Below are positions 1 through 7,401 of a stretch of 10,178 bases of DNA, one piece after another. The stretch is from Trametopsis cervina (taxonomy: Eukaryota > Basidiomycota > Agaricomycetes > Polyporales > Irpicaceae): contig MU278406.1 in the NCBI GenBank assembly GCA_022385755.1, positions 5,629 through 15,806 of the forward strand, given 5' to 3'. Made by a program: the position numbers and the translations under genes. Within the stretch, counting starts at the first letter, position 1, and each line of letters opens with the position of its first letter. The notes under the pieces are model-generated. The model worked only from the letters and a program-made list of their open reading frames with translations. It was not told the origin of the DNA and searched no databases.

Positions 1-613
1 GCTGTGTTGTCGACACCAGTCTGGCTCGCGTGCACGTTGAGCTTCTGTTTGGGCCTCCCGAGTCTGGGGAGTGCGGTCGCCTTCTCTGCTGCGACGTCTA
101 TCGCCATGATTGGTCTTTACATCTCATATGGTACGCCCTGCTTGCTCATCCCTTCGCGCCTTGCTTGACCTCGATGGCAGCGATCCCAATCGCCCTCCGC
201 GTGATCTACGCGCGCAAATTCGTGCGCGGGCCCTTCCACCTCGGCCCCTTCTCGTTCCCCGTCGCCATCACTGCCGTGGTCTAGATTGCCTTCATCTCGG
301 TTGCGTTTATCCTGCCGAGCGAGAACCACGTGAACTCGCAGACGTTGAACTATGTGATCGTTGCGGTGGGGATAGTGTTGGTGTATTGTATGGGCTTTTG
401 GGTGCTTAGTGCACGGAAGTGGTTCACGGGGCCGATTAAGCAGATTGAAGGTACGTGTGATGCGGGTTGTTTGTGGTGTTGAAGTTGACTGGAGTGTGTG
501 CGTGCATTGTAGCGGAGAGCCAGGGAGTGGATGTGACGAACCCGGCTGAGGTCGAGAAGCTAGAGAGCATGCATAGGTCAGAGAAGACAGACGTCACCCT
601 CGGGGCTTCGTAA
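1..613 (+). pseudogene. 3' part of an APC-family amino-acid (GABA/choline-type) permease, with one in-frame stop
   Basis: The permease would carry amino acids or related amines across the plasma or vacuolar membrane. Three exons are visible: 1-130, 181-450 and 513-613. The introns 131-180 (50 nt) and 451-512 (62 nt) both have GT-AG ends. Exon 1 encodes a hydrophobic helix ending in GLYISY. Exon 2 continues with the APC-type stretch AIPIALRVIYARKFVRGPFH, the loop ILPSENHVNSQTLNY, a second helix and the FWVLSARKWFTGP motif. A short polar C-terminal tail ends at TAA 611-613. This order matches the C-terminus of fungal GABA/amino-acid permeases. The oddity is TAG at 282-284, just before IAFISVAFILP, where relatives as I recall them have Trp (TGG). 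Everything after it stays in one frame with normal splice sites. It is either a recent nonsense mutation or a base error. The 5' part lies outside the window. Family identity is strong; loss of function is an inference. Confidence 0.8.
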
Positions 614-734
614 TTCAATGCGTAATGTGTTGTTATGTTTTAATCTTTGGATTTCGTGGGGATGTTATGTGAATGCCAAGCTTACATACATGTTGCAGTA
701 GTTCTCTACAGTAGGTATAAGGTAACATGTGTAG
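614..734. other. Spacer between permease and BTB gene (convergent 3' ends)
   Basis: This short AT-rich stretch lies between the permease stop and the BTB stop on the opposite strand, so it holds two 3' ends. No coding signal was seen. It contains the left copy of the 11-bp inverted repeat at 714-724. Confidence 0.6.
714..724 (+). repeat. Left copy of 11-bp inverted repeat, possible element end
   Basis: GGTATAAGGTA here is the exact reverse complement of 5769-5779. With one gap the match extends to TAGGTATAAGGTA against TAGGGTATAAGGTA. The two copies flank the BTB, integrase and unknown genes. The match is short, and no target-site duplication is visible next to it. It could be a terminal inverted repeat or chance. 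Confidence 0.35.
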
Positions 735-1796
735 CTAGTCCTCTTCGTCTCCATTGCTGTAGTAAGGTACTTTATCTCTACTATGAATCTTAGTAATAGA
801 CTCTACGGCTTTACTTGCAATTCTAGTCTCCATATCAAAGCCTCCATGCCATCTGAGCTCGTCTAAAGTAGCTCCTCTACATCCTAATGTCATATGATCC
901 AAGCCTGAGAGACTCTGAAGAAACTCATACATCTTGCCCAACTCTGGTCGCTGCATCGGATTTAACAGATGACGGGCAACACATGTCCACCATGTTTCCT
1001 TCCAAACAGCCTCACATTGAGGATGAACCAAATCGGAACAGGATGCGCTTTTAACCACAAGAGGAGGGACGTAGGCCATTCCGGTTAAAGTGTCGATGAG
1101 CTTTATGTGAGATTTAGCAAGGATGAGAACAACTGGAGCGGTGAGCAAAGCAACTTCGTCTTCGGTAAAGCTGAGAAGGTTCCGTTTCATAAGAACTTGA
1201 TATGCAGGTGCAATCCATTCGGGAATAGAGTAAAGTTCGGCAAGATGCATGCGGTTAACAGGAGGAACGGTGTCGTCTGCTTCGATTTGTTTAATAGCAA
1301 ATTTTCTGGCTTTCGGCATTTGATACAGCGTGGCCAGCTTCAGAATAGAGACCACAGCATCGTAGTGTAATTCTCTGGAGGTTGATGGGCTGGTAGCTGG
1401 TGAAGCATGTCGAATTCTGTATAGGTAGGAGAGGAGCTGAGAACTGAGAGCATGACCACAGTATAGTTGAGATTACTCACTCTGCATCGTAGACCCAACT
1501 CATGAGACAGTCAAAATCTTTCATTTTGATTGTCTCCAAATGCAGCGGTACCTCATCGCTAGTTCCACCCTCCCCCTTCATGTCTAGGACGTCCCTGAAC
1601 ACCTCTGAGTGTTTGCTTAATATATCTCCATGAACGCGATACAACATAGACTCAATCTAGTAGGATTCAAATACATCAGAAAGTGTTCCAAAATACAGGG
1701 CAGATTATTAGATCTTACCAGTATGACAATGTCTCCTGAACGATGATAAAAACGGAGACTCTTAGTAGATTCTGAAGCGGTGATCTGGGACGTCAT
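735..1796 (-). CDS. BTB/POZ-domain protein, agaricomycete type
   Basis: The gene has three exons on the minus strand: 1796-1719, 1656-1481 and 1416-735. The introns 1657-1718 (62 nt, donor GTAAGA) and 1417-1480 (64 nt, donor GTGAGT) join them into 311 codons with no stop. Residues of about 15-84 form a BTB core: RFYHRSGDIVIL, then IESMLYRVHGDILSKHSEVF and a segment ending LMSWVYDA. BTB folds mediate dimerisation and often Cullin-3 or transcription-factor contacts. The C-terminal half contains KLATLYQMPKARKFAI and YSIPEWIAPAYQ, followed by a Cys/Trp-rich stretch, as in the large lineage-specific BTB families of mushrooms. A specific partner cannot be named. An in-frame ATG at 1838 would add 14 residues; the 1796 start was chosen because it sits closer to the BTB core and leaves a normal promoter gap. 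The gene is divergent from the integrase gene, its ATG 115 bp away. Whether it belongs to the same mobile unit is open. Confidence 0.85.
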
Positions 1797-1911
1797 GTTT
1801 TGTCGGGAGTGATAGCTTTGGCCAAAGATACTGTGCATGTATCAAAGTGTTATTGATCGGTCTGAAGTGGGCTAGGAAATAGGGAAAGTCTGATCTCTCT
1901 CACTCTCAACA
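1797..1911. promoter_or_regulatory. Shared head-to-head promoter interval
   Basis: Only 115 bp separate the BTB start codon (minus) from the integrase start codon (plus), so both promoters and 5' leaders must overlap here. A perfect 12-bp palindrome, CTTTGGCCAAAG, lies at 1816-1827 and could bind a dimeric factor. If the BTB gene starts at 1838 instead, the palindrome would fall inside its first codons. No clear TATA box was seen. Confidence 0.5.
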
Positions 1912-3935
1912 ATGACCAGCCTTCCGCCTCACCTCGCACTACTGCCTGATAGAGAAGATGGCACAGCATGGTCCCCTAATATTCAGGCTGCTCAGCAATC
2001 AGTCTGCATAGCATACGACAGAGCAAGTCTACTACTCCGGCAGTCAGACCTGGACCCACAACGGCTTGCGCTTCATATTGAAACACTTATCCACGAAGTT
2101 CGGCCAGTCCTTATCGCATTTAATAGTATAGCTACAGCAGAAGGGATACCACATACTTGGCTGAATGCCTTTACTTCAGCTGTGGCACAGCTGGCAAAGG
2201 CACTGGTGGAAGCCCATAAGAATACTCATGGCCGGTGAGGAATAGACGTCATCTACTTAGTCATCAATTCTGACCTTTACTATTGTGTCTAGAGAGACGT
2301 TGAACATTGCTGAAGTGAGACCAGTCACAGTAGTCAGGTCTGGAAGACGAGGAAGACCGAGGAAAACCATTAGTGCACCTCTTCTAGCAGTGGCCATGAG
2401 CCCACAGCGATCTATTTCTATTTCCAAGTTGGCACGACTGCTGGGTGTCCATCGACATACTCTTCGTGGATACCTAAAACAACACAATGTCCGTTATACA
2501 TTCTCAACCGTTTCCGACATTCATTTGGATCGAGTGGTACAAGCATACCGCCGTGTCCATCCACACTCAGGTATCCGCTACCTAATTGGCTTTCTCCGTC
2601 AGCATGGCCTTCGAGTGCAAGTAACTCGACTGAAATCCTCAATCGCACGCGTAGATCCTTTGGGCTATGTGATACGCCGACGGAATCCTATTCAGCGACG
2701 GACATACAAAGTCTCCCGCCCAAACGCACTGTGGCACATCGATGGACACCACAAGCTCATACGCTGGGGAATAGTAGTACATGGTGGTGTAGATGGATAC
2801 TGTCGTACGGTGAGCATGGAGTGTTATTCATCAAGCAACTGGCTTACTGAGGCATCTATTCACCAGGCTGTTATGATGCAAGCCAGCACAAACAACCGGG
2901 CTGCCACCGTTGCGAGAGGATTTACGAAAGCTGCCGTTCAGTATGGCTTGCCCTCACGTGTACGAGGAGATCGAGGAGGTGAGAATAGAGATGTTGCAAT
3001 TATTATGGTGCTGCTCCGGGGTGCAAATCGTGGATCTTTTATCTGGGGAACGTACGTGTCATTCAAAAACTGTGCTTGCTAACACTGACCGCTCACCTGG
3101 CAGATCAACACATAACACACGGATAGAAAGGCTGTGGGTTGAAGTGGGCCGACAGTTTGTCCGACCATGGCGAGCTTTCTTCACCCGTCTAGAGCGACTT
3201 CACCAGCTCAACATCGATGAGCCGCAGCATCTATGGCTGCTGCATGACTTATTTCTTACTATAATTAACGAGGACTGCAAACAGTTCTGCAATGACTGGA
3301 ATGCACATCCAATCTCTGGTATTGCTGGAAATCGCAGTCCAAATGCAGGTTTTAGTCTCTCGTTCACATTAACGGTCAATCACTAACCTGAGTCTGAATG
3401 ATAGGATCTTCGGCTTCTTGGACAGCTTGAGCATGGTGTATATGTTGATGAAATGGATGGTATCCACCCGGACATCCTTGCGGAGTACTATGGTGTGGAT
3501 CATCAGCCCGAAGGTCCTGTTGAGAGCCATTTATCTGACTCTGATGAGGAACCCGAAGGTGGATCTGGGATAGGGTCAGAAGATGACAACAACGTTGAAG
3601 TGGAAGCCATAGCTACTCATCAGGCGGGTAACTTTAATGCGGTAGATGCAGTGGATGTGCCACAAAGTCATAGTCCATTTGCTGAGGACGAAGATCTGAA
3701 CGAGTTTAGGATCGCATTGCAGGTTGTAAATGCAGCTAATCTAATTCCTCATGGTTATGGCTTACTGCCAGAGGAATGGGAAGAAGAAACGTATCCTACT
3801 TTAGAAGTACTTCGTTCTGGACGTCGTGGTGGCAGGGAGATTACGGTGGGCCTCCCTGAACAAGTTTGGCGATCTAGAGCGGAGCTCTGGGGAAGAGCAT
3901 TAGATGTACTGAGTAGAATATTACATCTTGATTAG
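1912..3935 (+). CDS. DDE integrase-core transposase-like protein, five exons
   Basis: The exons are 1912-2234, 2293-2809, 2867-3051, 3104-3344 and 3405-3935, giving 598 codons. The protein would cut and join DNA strands in the nucleus. Residues 1-108 form a helical N-terminus. GRRGRPRK (125-132) resembles an AT-hook. Residues 148-170 form a helix-turn-helix ([19 protein letters not shown]), followed by a segment with [17 protein letters not shown], like the second HTH of IS3-type transposases. The RNase-H-like core follows: D258 in [10 protein letters not shown]315 in RGDRGGEN and E350 in NTRIERLW. The D-to-E spacing is 35, as in retroviral-type integrases. The C-terminus has an acidic linker and then a conserved-looking tail. 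Introns 1-3 are ordinary GT-AG, and the 57-nt intron at 2810-2866 is in frame without a stop. Intron 4 (3345-3404) needs a GC donor. The family is the stand-alone integrase-core group of fungi and animals; placing it in IS3EU is only a guess. It may be mobile or domesticated. Confidence 0.87.
3345..3404 (+). other. Probable GC-AG intron in the integrase gene
   Basis: Using the only nearby GT (3349) with the AG at 3403-3404 shifts the frame and hits a stop. A donor at GCAGGT (3345-3350), which fits the GYRNGT form, gives a 60-nt intron with a CTAAC-type branch site near 3383. It joins RSPN directly to [11 protein letters not shown] in frame. Its length matches the neighbouring introns (52-58 nt). 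The alternative is a truncated protein ending at 3386. Confidence 0.65.
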
Positions 3936-4097
3936 TGCTGTTTACAACTCTTTCTGAAGACATACAGTGACGTACTTTCTCTTGCATTGCTAGAACTACT
4001 GTATACGTCCTCGGTGTCCGATAAGACCGAGGGGAAAACGATCGAAAGCCTTGATCAGATTGAAAAATCCTTTCCCCCTCCTTTGCATCTTACATCC

Positions 4098-5547
4098 ATG
4101 TCCTCCGACGCTGAAGAACTCAGTGGCGAAGATCTGAAAGCAGTGAAAGCTGCTATTGATCAACTGGGAACTCTTTCTACGTACTCATCCTCAAGCCAGA
4201 ACATTCAAGGTGCTCGAAAGGAGGTTAATAGCGGTTTACGTAGGAGCCCGTCGAAGTCAAAAGCTGCCTCCGTGGTTTCTGCAATGATGAAGAAAAAACA
4301 AACGGTATATAAGCCTTAAGTCAGTAATAACATATAGGTTGACCTGTTATTCAAAACCAGATGGCTAAGGGGAAAGGGAAGGCCTTACCATGGAAAACCG
4401 AAGCTGCCAGCAGCAGTGGCAAGAAGTCCTCTCGCTTTATGGTACGGGCAGTTGTGTTGTACACCAATGAGACCTTCAGAAAAGAAAAGGTATGAGCTCT
4501 GGTTCCCATCACATATAAAACTCTAACTTTGCCTTGTTATCTATCAGCACGATGTGATACTCGATGGTGTCAAACCGCTAACGAACATCGGCACTATCAA
4601 ATCCATGGTTGCTGAAGGCACAACAGCACTGAATGTAGAGTTCGAGACTGAGTGGTCTTTTACTCGCCTTCAGACCGAGCTGGAATCACTATTCCCTGCA
4701 TTCTTCCGCTATCTGAATGGACTGAAGCCTCGTACCGATGGGTGTGCGCATTGGGCTTTGTGCTATCGACTTCGCAAGGGCACCCAGCTGGGAATTTGGG
4801 CATCAGCGGAGCCTACCGGTGAGGATGTGGAGAGTGTTAAGGCAACCAGAGCAGGCCGTCCGACGGAGGAATGCTTTGTGTATATTGGTAAGTCAAGGAT
4901 ATGCGCATGTACTCATACTTACCATTTCTACAGTGGCTCGAGAGCCTATCTCGGACAGCATAGTTGAGATTTGGCATCTTGCTCCACCTCCACGCATAGG
5001 TAGTCTGCCACCGCTGTCAGATGATGACGATGAGGATCTGCTTTGGAAGCCTACCTTCAAAAGCAAGAAGCGATCACCATCTCCTTCGTTCGATGCAGTA
5101 TCAGATGAGGAGAAGTTAGATGGCTTGTTGGGGAAAGGCAAGAAGCGGGCTCGAACAGAGCAGAGTGGGAGTGGTGCTGAAAGCAGTAAAGGTGAGCATA
5201 GCACAAATAAGAGTAGCAACGGCTAAATGACTATCAAAACAGTTACCCGGACCTATACGTCTGCGGCGAAGCTGTCGGCCAATACTGTTGCAGGTTCTTC
5301 TCGTATGCTACCTCCTATCCAAACACCTGCTGCAGCAACGAACAGCAATGATGTTATCGTGGTAGAGGACGACTCACCTCCTCCAACATCCTTGTCATCG
5401 TGGTCTACCACGATGAGCACCAACGTGGCCAGTCCTTCCACAACTAGTGCTTCAACATCTATGAGGCCCTGGTCATCGTCTACCTTTCAGCCAGCTCCCG
5501 GCATTGGAGACCTGTGGAAGAAGGTGTTGGACGACTTTGATTTCTGA
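4098..5547 (+). CDS. Unrecognised nuclear-type protein downstream of the integrase, five exons
   Basis: I do not recognise this family. The exons are 4098-4304, 4361-4489, 4548-4887, 4934-5191 and 5243-5547, giving 412 codons. The introns are 56, 58, 46 and 51 nt with GT-AG ends. The last one (5192-5242) is a multiple of three and hides an in-frame TAA at 5224-5226. The N-terminus is acidic, then Ser-rich and Lys-rich. A compact globular middle (residues about 95-245) contains RFMVRAVVLYTNETF, LESLFPAFFRYLNGL, CAHWALCYRLRKGTQLGIW and VEIWHLAPPPR. After it come an acidic SDDDDEDLLW patch and basic clusters (KSKKRSPSP, GKGKKRAR) that look like nuclear localisation signals. NDVIVVEDDSPPP then resembles a SUMO-interaction motif, followed by a Ser/Thr/Pro-rich region and the tail LWKKVLDDFDF. 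The start at 4098 is the first good ATG; exon 2 also begins with ATG (4361), so a 343-codon form is possible. It follows the integrase stop by 162 bp in the same direction and could be an accessory factor of it. Confidence 0.75.
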
Positions 5548-5556
5548 AGTAGACTC

Positions 5557-5631
5557 ACTGTCTTTACCTTGGCTTCTCCTCACCATTGCTAATATCTTCT
5601 ACTGTCGTTACGTGTCCCCCACTGTCTTTAC
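5557..5631 (+). repeat. Three copies of ACTGTC(T/G)TTAC
   Basis: Copies lie at 5557-5567, 5601-5611 (G variant) and 5621-5631, within 75 bp just 3' of the unknown gene. The outer two share 12 bp including a leading C. They could be subterminal protein-binding sites of an element, or chance in a pyrimidine-rich 3' region. Confidence 0.4.
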
Positions 5632-5768
5632 TTACCTCCTGAGCATCACATGGGATGCCTTCCGCTCGTTTGATGCCTGGTCTCTTATCCATACAATACT
5701 TACCTCTTCTTGGTTATAAATTCACTCATTTATTCGTCTTGATATCTGTACCAAACAGTGCGCTGTAG

Positions 5769-5779
5769 TACCTTATACC
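5769..5779 (-). repeat. Right copy of 11-bp inverted repeat, possible element end
   Basis: TACCTTATACC is the exact reverse complement of 714-724. It lies 222 bp after the stop of the unknown gene. The flanking bases (CTAGATGA) do not match the left flank (CTACAGTA) as a target-site duplication. Confidence 0.35.
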
Positions 5780-5934
5780 CTAGATGAATCATCATTGTTT
5801 TGCGCTTGCTAATGAAATGAGAGGAACCTATGTTGGATCACATTTCTCGATAATCCATGCTGGCAGGTCGCTGGCTTGGTCGGAGTTAGCTGAATGGACT
5901 GCTAGAACATAAAAGCAGTCTGTGGGAACTGGGA

Positions 5935-5948
5935 GATGTATTTACATC
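5935..5948. repeat. Short hairpin GATGTA-TT-TACATC
   Basis: This perfect 6-bp inverted repeat has a 2-nt spacer and lies in AT-rich DNA next to a TATAAAA run. No function is evident. Confidence 0.4.
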
Positions 5949-6027
5949 CTATAAAATATTTCTACATGTACTCTACACCTTCCTGAACAGTGCAGAGAAA
6001 GAATCAGGGCAATTGGAGGACCAGAAA

Positions 6028-6043
6028 GTAGTTTGCAAACTAC
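6028..6043. repeat. 16-bp perfect palindrome
   Basis: GTAGTTTGCAAACTAC is its own reverse complement. It could be a binding site for a homodimeric regulator or a relic of a mobile-element end. It lies about 430 bp upstream of the F-box gene's first ATG. Confidence 0.6.
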
Positions 6044-6080
6044 ATCTTTGTACGAGGATGGCACGAGAATGGCTGGCTGC

Positions 6081-6160
6081 CGCGCGCGCGCGATCAAAAA
6101 CTACCGCGCGCGCACGGACCGGCTATACCGGCGCGCGCGGAGGACATTCGGGGGCGCGCG
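6081..6160. repeat. Four spaced CG-alternating tracts
   Basis: Runs of alternating C and G lie at 6081-6092, 6105-6113, 6131-6139 and 6154-6160. Their starts are spaced about 23-26 bp apart, roughly two helical turns. The sequence between them is not conserved. Alternating CG DNA can adopt Z-form and is CpG-dense. The cluster ends abruptly at an AT-rich run (6164-6182). Confidence 0.6.
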
Positions 6161-6265
6161 ACACAAATTTATTTATTATACAGTTTGACCAGCATAGTCC
6201 GACGCCGCCTGCAGTGACGTGCAATTAAGCGAAGGCACACACCGCGCGTCACTATCATCAACAGA

Positions 6266-6282
6266 CGCGAGCTTCGCTCGCG
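6266..6282. repeat. 7-bp stem hairpin with TTC loop
   Basis: CGCGAGC-TTC-GCTCGCG can fold into a GC-rich stem. It lies in the likely promoter or leader of the F-box/WD40 gene. It could be a leader RNA structure or a dimer-binding site; there is no T-tract, and bacterial-type termination does not apply. Confidence 0.45.
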
Positions 6283-6457
6283 CCACCACGACCCAGCCAC
6301 ACCCCGCCGCACTCGACACGGCCAGCGAGTTGCTATATGCGACTGTTCGATAAGTGAAGACGTGCTTGTTCGTGGTCTTAACGCGAGTTGTGCAAGTGCG
6401 TTCATCTTTCTGAGCACTTGAACGCAAATGCTTATCCCACACCAAAGCATCCAAACT

Positions 6458-6803
6458 ATGTATAGCGGACCTAGTACGCGCCCCTCATCGTCCTCCTTCA
6501 CCACCTCGTCCTACAGGACAATGTCCTCCACCTCGACCCAGCCAACAGGCTATGTCTGCGACACAATACCCCCTGCAAACTCGCCAAGGACTCTGACTCG
6601 CCCTACCGTTCGCCCCGTCCTGTGTCATCATCTATGCCACCCGTCACCTCCTGCGAATCCCCCTCGTCAAGCGCATTAGACCAACGCCGACACCTGAAGG
6701 AGATGAAGAGTCGGGAGTATGCGTACGTCGCACCGCCGCCAATGAAGTTGTGCGCTCGCCACGACGGACGGCAGACGAGGGAACAAACTTGAAGTTGCAG
6801 TAG
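6458..6803 (+). pseudogene. Damaged N-terminal exon of the F-box/WD40 gene
   Basis: From ATG 6458 one frame reads MYSGPSTRPSSSSFTTSSYR and on through a Ser/Thr-rich segment. Before about 6589 the coding signal moves to another frame, which reads DSDSPYRSPRPVSSSMPPVT and onward to SREYAYVAPPPMKLCARH. After 6762 it shifts again to ADEGTNLKLQ, and then TAG (6801-6803) stands just before a good GTGAGT donor. In relatives as I recall them, these blocks join directly to the ALDALPVEERSAV that begins the intact exon, with Gln at the TAG position. At least two indels and one nonsense change are therefore needed to explain the exon. Small introns do not repair the frames: candidate GT-AG pairs were too short or did not restore the frame. 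It is either real decay of the N-terminus or clustered sequence error. Confidence 0.6.
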
Positions 6804-7401
6804 GTGAGTACCTCGTTCGTGTGCTGCTTCATTGTACTTGCGACCATGCATCTCATGCCTCGCGACGTTCGTGGCTGCTACATCGAGACACTCACTGCGA
6901 TGCATCCAGGTCGCGTACATCTGGCTCCGTATCAGATTTCAAATCATGTTCAACGCATCACTCTGCCGTTTAGCAGGCTCGCAATCCTTTTCGTCCGGAT
7001 ATGCCGTCAAATCTCCCTCAACACCCACATCTCGCCTTCTCCTCAATCGGCCGCGGCTCAACCCAGCGATGGCTCATGCTGGAGGATAGTAAGCACCCGC
7101 TACTATTTCTCTACGACATTCGCCGGCTGGGAGGCTCGTAACGAGTGAATATCTCCCGCGGGCTTGAGTTATTGGACGACGGACTGTCCATCGAGTCGAG
7201 CACTGCGATGGACTCTGTCTCAACCTCCGGCTTGTGTAATTTGTGTTCAGCGCGCCACTCGGCGGTGCGTCAGGTTCGTCATTTTATTTCCCCAGATATA
7301 CGTCTCTAAGAGCGCACCTTACGTACTGGCGAGAGCGATACCCCTTATTGCCATTACCATATCTGTTTGTATGCTATAACTGACTTGGTTGCATTACCTA
7401 G
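6804..7401 (+). other. Unusually long intron, with coding-like segments, in the F-box/WD40 gene
   Basis: The donor GTGAGT (6804) and acceptor CTAG (7400-7401) define a 598-nt intron, about ten times longer than the others in this window. Inside it, one frame reads RWLMLEDSKHPLLFLYDIRR, then a stop at 7139-7141, then SRGLELLDDGLSIESSTAMD up to about 7280. Another frame starts with MFNASLCRLAGSQSF near 6942. These look like pieces of protein-coding sequence, but I recognise no family. They could come from an inserted gene fragment or a nested decayed gene. Confidence 0.4.

Larger units (their letters stand above)
5548..6457. other. Gene-free interval upstream of the F-box/WD40 gene
   Basis: No convincing gene was found on either strand; the short ORFs here are low-complexity. 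The left part is the 3' flank of the unknown gene, with three ACTGTC-type repeats and the right 11-bp inverted repeat. The middle is AT-rich, with a TATAAAA-like run near 5951, a hairpin and a 16-bp palindrome. The right part turns abruptly GC-rich, with CG-alternating tracts, and should hold the promoter and 5' leader of the F-box gene. A TGACGT bZIP-type site lies at 6215-6220. Confidence 0.6.

Noticed and set aside
1107..1370. Plus-strand frame of 87 codons
   Set aside because: It is antisense to the intact BTB exon and has no recognisable motif.
3987..4097. N-terminal extension of the unknown gene from 3987
   Set aside because: It starts at a TTG codon, which is not a plausible fungal start; the first ATG in this frame is 4098.
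5227..5547. Separate small gene starting at ATG 5227
   Set aside because: Splicing out 5192-5242 joins this sequence in frame to the preceding exon, so it is better explained as the last exon.
714..5779. Target-site duplication next to the 11-bp inverted repeats
   Set aside because: The flanks CTACAGTA and CTAGATGA, and shifted versions of them, share no convincing direct repeat.
6013..6228. Small plus-strand gene of 71 codons
   Set aside because: Most of its residues come from the CG-alternating tracts, giving an Ala/Arg-repeat peptide with no family features.
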